Source of the DNA: Fidelibacterota bacterium TCS55 | GTDB taxonomy: Bacteria > Fidelibacterota > Marinisomatia > Marinisomatales > TCS55 | DNA: 11,067 bases | Direction of reading: 5' to 3' | Assembly (NCBI GenBank): GCA_905182385.1 | Contig: CAJJBS010000108.1 | Coordinates: 1-11,067 of the forward strand | In this document: positions 7,891-11,067 of the stretch, in pieces | Layout of the letters: each line of letters opens with the position of its first letter | Position numbering within the stretch: position 1 is the stretch's first letter | The notes under the pieces: model-generated | Told to the model about the DNA's origin: nothing | The model's input: the letters and a program-made list of their open reading frames with translations, nothing else | Databases searched by the model: none | Position numbers and translations under genes: made by a program

Positions 7891-8999
7891 TATACTTTTA
7901 CTAATTCTAACATATTTTTTGTAAAACTAGACCATGAAAAATCATTTTTATATACTGATATAAATTCATTATAATTTGTTAGGTCACTATTTAACATATC
8001 AATAATATTTTGTGAAACATCTTTTGCAGTTGGTTCACATACAAGTCCGCTTTTACCGATTTCTACTACTTCAGGGAGACCTCCAACATTAGTTACTACT
8101 ACAGGTTTATTAAAATGATAAGAAATTGGAATAATTCCACTTTGAGTTGCAGATCTATAAGGAAGGACAACTAAATCTGATGCACAAAAATAATTATTAA
8201 CTTTATCATTTGGAACAAATTGAAACCTGAAATCAATAATATCTTCTACGTTATTTCTTTGAGCTAATTTTAAGTATTTTTGTTCATTACCATAACATTC
8301 ACCCACTACTAAGATTTTAAAGTTACTTATTTTATTTTTAATAATTTTTGCTGCATCAATTAATATATCTAAACCTTTATAATCTCTAACTAATCCAAAA
8401 TTAAGAATAATTTTTTCATCGCCTAATTTTAATTCTTTTCGAGCATATTTTTTGGAAACTTGATTTCCAAATATCTTATATATAGGATGATGTGATTTTT
8501 TATAATTCGGTTTAGAAACTAAAGATTTAAGATCTTGTTCAACATTGCTTGACATAACCATAAAGAAGTCACAATTTTTAAAAAAAAACTTCGTCATTAT
8601 ATTATCGACTGGTTTTGGTTCGTGCGATTTAATATTATTACAAATAACAACGACTTTAGTATTACAATCTTTTTTTACCTGCTTTACAATCGAATTAAAT
8701 GCTGGTGCAAAAAAAGGCATCCAATATTGAAAAATAATTAAATCAGGAGAAAGTTTTTTAATATAATTTGCAGTTTTAACCCAACTTAATGGATTAATAG
8801 AATTAATTAACTTTTTTGAAGGCTCTCCTTCAAACTCAGAATATTGTGTCTTTCCAGGAAATAATATTTTGGGATATTGAAGTGAAAACGATATTCGATG
8901 AACTTCATTTTCTTTTTCAAGCTCTTTAGAAAGTGAATGATTAAAAATTGAGATTCCACCACGATAGGGTGGAAATGGGCCAACAAGTATAATTTTCAT
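7890..8999 (-). CDS. Glycosyltransferase family 4 (GT-B fold)
   Basis: A 369-residue GT-B glycosyltransferase. The N-terminus MKIILVGPFPPYRGGISIFN carries the glycine-rich loop that contacts donor or acceptor. LIIFQYWMPFFAPAF (88-102) is a family feature on the acceptor side. In the second half, ILNFGLVRDYKGLDILIDA (198-216) contains the phosphate-binding Arg205 and Lys208, then VVGECYG (231-237), and LPYRSATQSGIIPISY (279-294) leads to KPVVVTNVGGLPEVV (298-312). The SATQSG form in place of the classical EX7E glutamates is a recognised subgroup, so the enzyme is not obviously disabled. A run of nine T codes for FFF at 138-140. The gene starts 18 nt after the polyprenyl-phosphate GT2, the largest gap in the window, without a clear Shine-Dalgarno sequence. 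It probably adds one sugar to a lipid-linked glycan; substrates are unknown. Confidence 0.91.
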   Translation of the reverse strand: MKIILVGPFPPYRGGISIFNHSLSKELEKENEVHRISFSLQYPKILFPGKTQYSEFEGEPSKKLINSINPLSWVKTANYIKKLSPDLIIFQYWMPFFAPAFNSIVKQVKKDCNTKVVVICNNIKSHEPKPVDNIMTKFFFKNCDFFMVMSSNVEQDLKSLVSKPNYKKSHHPIYKIFGNQVSKKYARKELKLGDEKIILNFGLVRDYKGLDILIDAAKIIKNKISNFKILVVGECYGNEQKYLKLAQRNNVEDIIDFRFQFVPNDKVNNYFCASDLVVLPYRSATQSGIIPISYHFNKPVVVTNVGGLPEVVEIGKSGLVCEPTAKDVSQNIIDMLNSDLTNYNEFISVYKNDFSWSSFTKNMLELVKV

Positions 9000-9017
9000 A
9001 TTAGAATTATTAATATA

Positions 9018-9944
9018 CTATGTTTTATAAAAATCTTTAACTCTGGACTCTTTATCTTGATTTGAATTAGCTATCATTTCACCAACAAGCCCAATCGAAA
9101 AGAATTGTATACCAATTACAATTATTAATATACCCAACATTAAAAGCGCTAGATGTTTAGCAAAAGGGTCCCCTATATTATATTTTAAGTACAATACATA
9201 TATTTCTATACCTAACCCTGTAATAAAAGAAATTAATCCAATCTTTCCAAAGAAATACATTGGACTTTGAGTATACTTTGATAAAAATAAAATAGATATT
9301 AGGTCAAAAAATCCATGTAATAACCGAGAACCTCCATATTTTGTTTCTCCATAAATACGAGGTCGATGATTTACAATAATTTCAGATACTTTAAATTTTT
9401 TCTGGCCAGCCATGGCTGGTATATACCTATGGCGACCACCATAAAGCTCTAAAGTCTTTACAACAGCTTTTTTATATATCTTTAATCCGCAATTGAAATC
9501 ATGAATGTGGACACCTGTAAACAGTCTCGTAATAAAGTTAAAAAGCTTAGAGGGTAAACGTTTAGAAAGCGGATCTTTTCTATCTTTTTTCCAACCTGAG
9601 ACAAGATCAAATCCTTCTTCTAATTTATTAACAAGATTTTTGATTTCACTTGGATCATCTTGAAGGTCAGCATCCATGGTAACAACATAATTACCATTTG
9701 CATTTTTAAAACCTTCCGATAATGCTGCTGATTTACCATAGTTTCTATGAAATTCAATTAGTTTAATTGAAGTATCTATTTTAGATATTTTTTTTATATT
9801 TTCTACAGAGCCATCTGAAGAGCCATCATCAACAAAAATTATTTCATACGGAGTATACTCTTTTAATGATTTTGCAAGTTGACTACATAACTCTTTAATT
9901 GACTCACACTCATTATAAACTGGAATTATAACAGATACTTTCAT
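9018..9944 (-). CDS. Polyprenyl-phosphate glycosyltransferase, GT2 DPM1/CsbB-like
   Basis: A 308-residue membrane-anchored GT2 enzyme. The GT-A domain shows SVIIPVYNE (4-12), IFVDDGSSDGS (36-46), FHRNYGKSAALSEGF (65-79) and the metal-binding MDADLQDDP (90-98). The dolichol-phosphate-mannose-synthase-type motifs GWKKDRKDP (117-125), DFNCGLKIYKK (149-159) and RIYGETKYGGSRL (196-208) follow. Two C-terminal membrane helices (about 229-252 and 264-290) match the ArnC/CsbB/GtrB layout. Such enzymes transfer a sugar from a nucleotide to undecaprenyl phosphate, giving a one-sugar lipid donor for use outside the membrane. The start overlaps the lipoprotein stop (ATGA) and has a good GGAG at 9953-9956, 8 nt upstream, the best ribosome site in the window. 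With the flippase and YfhO protein further along, it could form a three-part extracytoplasmic glycosylation route. Confidence 0.92.
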   Translation of the reverse strand: MKVSVIIPVYNECESIKELCSQLAKSLKEYTPYEIIFVDDGSSDGSVENIKKISKIDTSIKLIEFHRNYGKSAALSEGFKNANGNYVVTMDADLQDDPSEIKNLVNKLEEGFDLVSGWKKDRKDPLSKRLPSKLFNFITRLFTGVHIHDFNCGLKIYKKAVVKTLELYGGRHRYIPAMAGQKKFKVSEIIVNHRPRIYGETKYGGSRLLHGFFDLISILFLSKYTQSPMYFFGKIGLISFITGLGIEIYVLYLKYNIGDPFAKHLALLMLGILIIVIGIQFFSIGLVGEMIANSNQDKESRVKDFYKT

Positions 9945-10567
9945 GAATTATTCTCCATAGGTAAAACAGAATTAGGAATCTCTCTAATTAAATGAGGATA
10001 CTGCAAGTCAAATTCTCTATTCATCATGAATAAATTAATTATAGAATTATCTTCAGTTAGATTAAAAGAAAGACTCTCAATCATTTGACCATAAGTAGTT
10101 TGCTTAGTGCTAAACTGCATTGTTCCAGAGATATTTTTTTTTTCAAACTTAATATTACTAGGGTCTGTAAATATTGATGGAATCTCTCCCCACAAAAAAG
10201 TAATTAGTTCTTTTGATTGAATCATCTCAAAGAATGGGAATGCAATTAAGATAGAAGCTTGATCATATTTTTTATTATTTAATATATCCCAAGCTTGAAC
10301 TTCCGATTCATCTAAAATCAAAAATAATGTTTTGCGTCCAATCAAATCTTTGAATTGTAAATAAGCTTTATTACGAGAAGATGTAAAAGTAAAATTCAAA
10401 CGGCCTTTTAAACCTCCTCTCGAAGTTATATAGCCAGAGCCTCGACAATAAGCCTTATCACTTAAATCTGGGTATATAATACTTCCTATTTCATTCTCGT
10501 AAATTGGATTTGAGGTTGAAGCACAACCTGAAATAAATAACCCTATAGTAAATAGCAACTTATTCAG
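9941..10567 (-). CDS. LolB-like / DUF4292-like outer-membrane lipoprotein, non-ATG start
   Basis: This is a predicted lipoprotein with a lipobox ISGC after a short hydrophobic stretch. I place the start at a CTG (10567), giving the signal peptide MNKLLFTIGLFISGC with the lipidated Cys at 15 and a mature protein starting CASTS. An AAGG lies 6 nt upstream, and the CTG overlaps the TPR stop in CTGAATAA. The only in-frame ATG (10654) would overlap the TPR gene by 95 nt; TTG codons at 10606 and 10558 are other options. The mature region has GSGYITSRGGLKGRLNFTF, then YLQFKDLIGRKTLFLILDES, FPFFEMIQSKELITFLWG and a final strand set, resembling the beta-rich LolB/LolA fold. LolB takes lipoproteins from LolA and inserts them in the outer membrane. 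A LolB-like role is inferred from fold pattern and pairing with the TPR gene. The reading frame is firm; family and start are moderate. Confidence 0.75.
   Translation of the reverse strand: MNKLLFTIGLFISGCASTSNPIYENEIGSIIYPDLSDKAYCRGSGYITSRGGLKGRLNFTFTSSRNKAYLQFKDLIGRKTLFLILDESEVQAWDILNNKKYDQASILIAFPFFEMIQSKELITFLWGEIPSIFTDPSNIKFEKKNISGTMQFSTKQTTYGQMIESLSFNLTEDNSIINLFMMNREFDLQYPHLIREIPNSVLPMENNS
9953..9956 (-). promoter_or_regulatory. Shine-Dalgarno GGAG for the DPM1/CsbB-like GT2 gene
   Basis: GGAG on the minus strand lies 8 nt before the ATG at 9944 and inside the end of the lipoprotein gene. It is the clearest ribosome-binding site in the window; most other genes here have no recognisable one and may depend on coupled translation from the gene before. 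Confidence 0.6.
10134..10143 (-). repeat. Homopolymer A10 inside the lipoprotein gene
   Basis: Ten consecutive A residues on the coding (minus) strand encode the EKKN part of the sequence KFEKKNISG. It is the longest single-base run I noticed. The frame is intact across it. A run of this length can cause polymerase slippage, but it may simply reflect the A+T-rich lysine codons of this genome. Confidence 0.55.
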
Positions 10568-11067
10568 AGGAGACCTTAAGTTTAAGTCTTTGATTAGATT
10601 TATCAAGTAAAAGTGCACGTCTATAAAGATCTTTAGCTTCAGATAGGCGATCAACCTTTATCATTACATCACCTAAATGCTCAAGTACAACAGCATTCGC
10701 TTTATTAAGGTCTAATGATTTTTGAATATAATATTGAGCTTTTTTAAAATTTTTCTGTTTAAAGTAAATCCAACCAATAGTATCCAAATAAGATGAATTA
10801 TTTGGTTCTAATTCAATTGCTTTAGAAGCTAAATCCAATGCTTTCTTTAATTGCATTTCACGCTCTACTAAACTGTATGCATAATTATTAAATGCTTGAG
10901 CATCTTTATTATCAATACTGATTAATTTAATGTAGATAGAATCTGATTTATCAAATTGATCTATTTCGTCGTATAAAATTGCCATAGAATGCAGAACATT
11001 TTTTGAATCTGGTCTTATTTTCAATGCGTTAACAAAATACTTTTCAGTCTCTTTATATTCTTTAATT
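10560..11067 (-). CDS. TPR-repeat protein, C-terminal part (runs off right edge)
   Basis: The frame is open to the window edge, so the true start lies outside. A TTG at 11024 is only an internal leucine codon within the repeat NALKIRPDS. The visible 168 codons contain about four to five tetratricopeptide repeats: around KYFVNALKIRPDSKNVLHSM, AFNNYAYSLVE, LASKAIELEPNNSSYLDTIG, YFKQKNFKKAQYYIQKSLDL and VLEHLGDVMIKVDRLSEAKD. The sequence YLDTIGWIYFK followed by EHLGD is typical of the C-terminus of long TPR proteins that often stand before LolB-type genes. TPR arrays are protein-binding scaffolds, so a role in outer-membrane or periplasmic assembly is possible but not shown. The stop TAA (10562-10560) overlaps the likely start of the lipoprotein gene. 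N-terminal features such as a signal peptide cannot be seen. Confidence 0.88.
   Translation of the reverse strand, partial: IKEYKETEKYFVNALKIRPDSKNVLHSMAILYDEIDQFDKSDSIYIKLISIDNKDAQAFNNYAYSLVEREMQLKKALDLASKAIELEPNNSSYLDTIGWIYFKQKNFKKAQYYIQKSLDLNKANAVVLEHLGDVMIKVDRLSEAKDLYRRALLLDKSNQRLKLKVSSE
10574..10577 (-). promoter_or_regulatory. Candidate Shine-Dalgarno AAGG for the lipoprotein gene
   Basis: AAGG on the minus strand lies 6 nt before the CTG at 10567, inside the last codons of the TPR gene. It is the argument for choosing CTG over the upstream ATG (10654) or the TTG codons at 10606 and 10558, which lack such a sequence at the right distance. The match is only four bases long, so it may be chance. 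Confidence 0.4.

Noticed and set aside
8112..8166. Missing EX7E glutamates in the GT4 motif YRSATQSGIIPISY
   Set aside because: The SATQSG variant is a recurring GT4 subgroup as far as I recall, so it does not indicate a dead or novel enzyme.
8545..8730. 61-codon open frame on the plus strand
   Set aside because: It is antisense to the other GT4 gene, short, and without a ribosome site or recognisable motif.
10568..10654. N-terminal extension of the lipoprotein from the ATG at 10654
   Set aside because: It would overlap the TPR gene by 95 nt and place 43 residues before the lipobox Cys. The extension (MIAYLKLKIFIDVH...) is explained by the TPR gene read in another frame.
11022..11024. TTG as the start of the TPR gene
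   Set aside because: The frame continues open to the edge with TPR-like residues (ETEKYFVNA), so this TTG is an internal leucine codon.
1..11067. Mobile element, defence system, CRISPR array or tRNA/rRNA gene
   Set aside because: No transposase, integrase, nuclease, direct-repeat array or cloverleaf-like segment was seen. Practically every base lies in one of eleven co-directional envelope genes.

Overview
The window is an A+T-rich (roughly 70% by eye), very densely packed stretch in which every supported gene lies on the minus strand and reads from right to left. Eleven genes follow each other with gaps of at most 18 nt. Most junctions are stop/start overlaps (ATGA, TAATG or TGATG), so this looks like one long co-transcribed, translationally coupled unit that enters at the right edge and leaves at the left. 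No intergenic space is large enough for an obvious internal promoter or terminator, and I see no RNA genes, mobile elements, CRISPR arrays or stretches over 300 bases without a gene. Shine-Dalgarno sequences are mostly weak or absent. Together with the TPR/LolB-like pair and the 'TAHQLGTP'-type histidine kinase, this suggests an uncultured marine member of the Fibrobacterota-Chlorobiota-Bacteroidota sphere, possibly Marinimicrobia/SAR406. The taxon is inferred from gene style only.

In transcription order, the right end (11067 to 9941) holds the C-terminal part of a TPR protein and a LolB-like/DUF4292-like lipoprotein, a pair that points to the outer membrane. The middle (9944 to 4473) is a glycan assembly set: a DPM1/CsbB-like polyprenyl-phosphate GT2 with C-terminal membrane helices, a GT4 glycosyltransferase, a rhamnosyltransferase-like GT2, a SAM-dependent methyltransferase, a CDP-alcohol phosphatidyltransferase-family enzyme and a second GT4. 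The left end (4470 to 1) holds a Wzx/MATE-type flippase, a YfhO-family GT-C-like membrane protein, and the N-terminal 207 codons of a sensor histidine kinase whose kinase core lies beyond the left edge.

The likely common task is making, modifying (methyl, phospho-alcohol) and exporting a lipid-linked surface glycan or glycolipid. A lipid-phosphate-sugar synthase, a flippase and a YfhO protein are the three parts of the known three-component extracytoplasmic glycosylation systems, and all three occur here in one operon. No nucleotide-sugar synthesis genes, Wzy polymerase or O-antigen ligase are visible, so the pathway must be completed elsewhere. The less ordinary points are the phospho-alcohol transferase inside a glycan operon, the histidine kinase coupled to its end, several non-ATG starts, and a GT4 with a histidine at the usual donor-binding glutamate.
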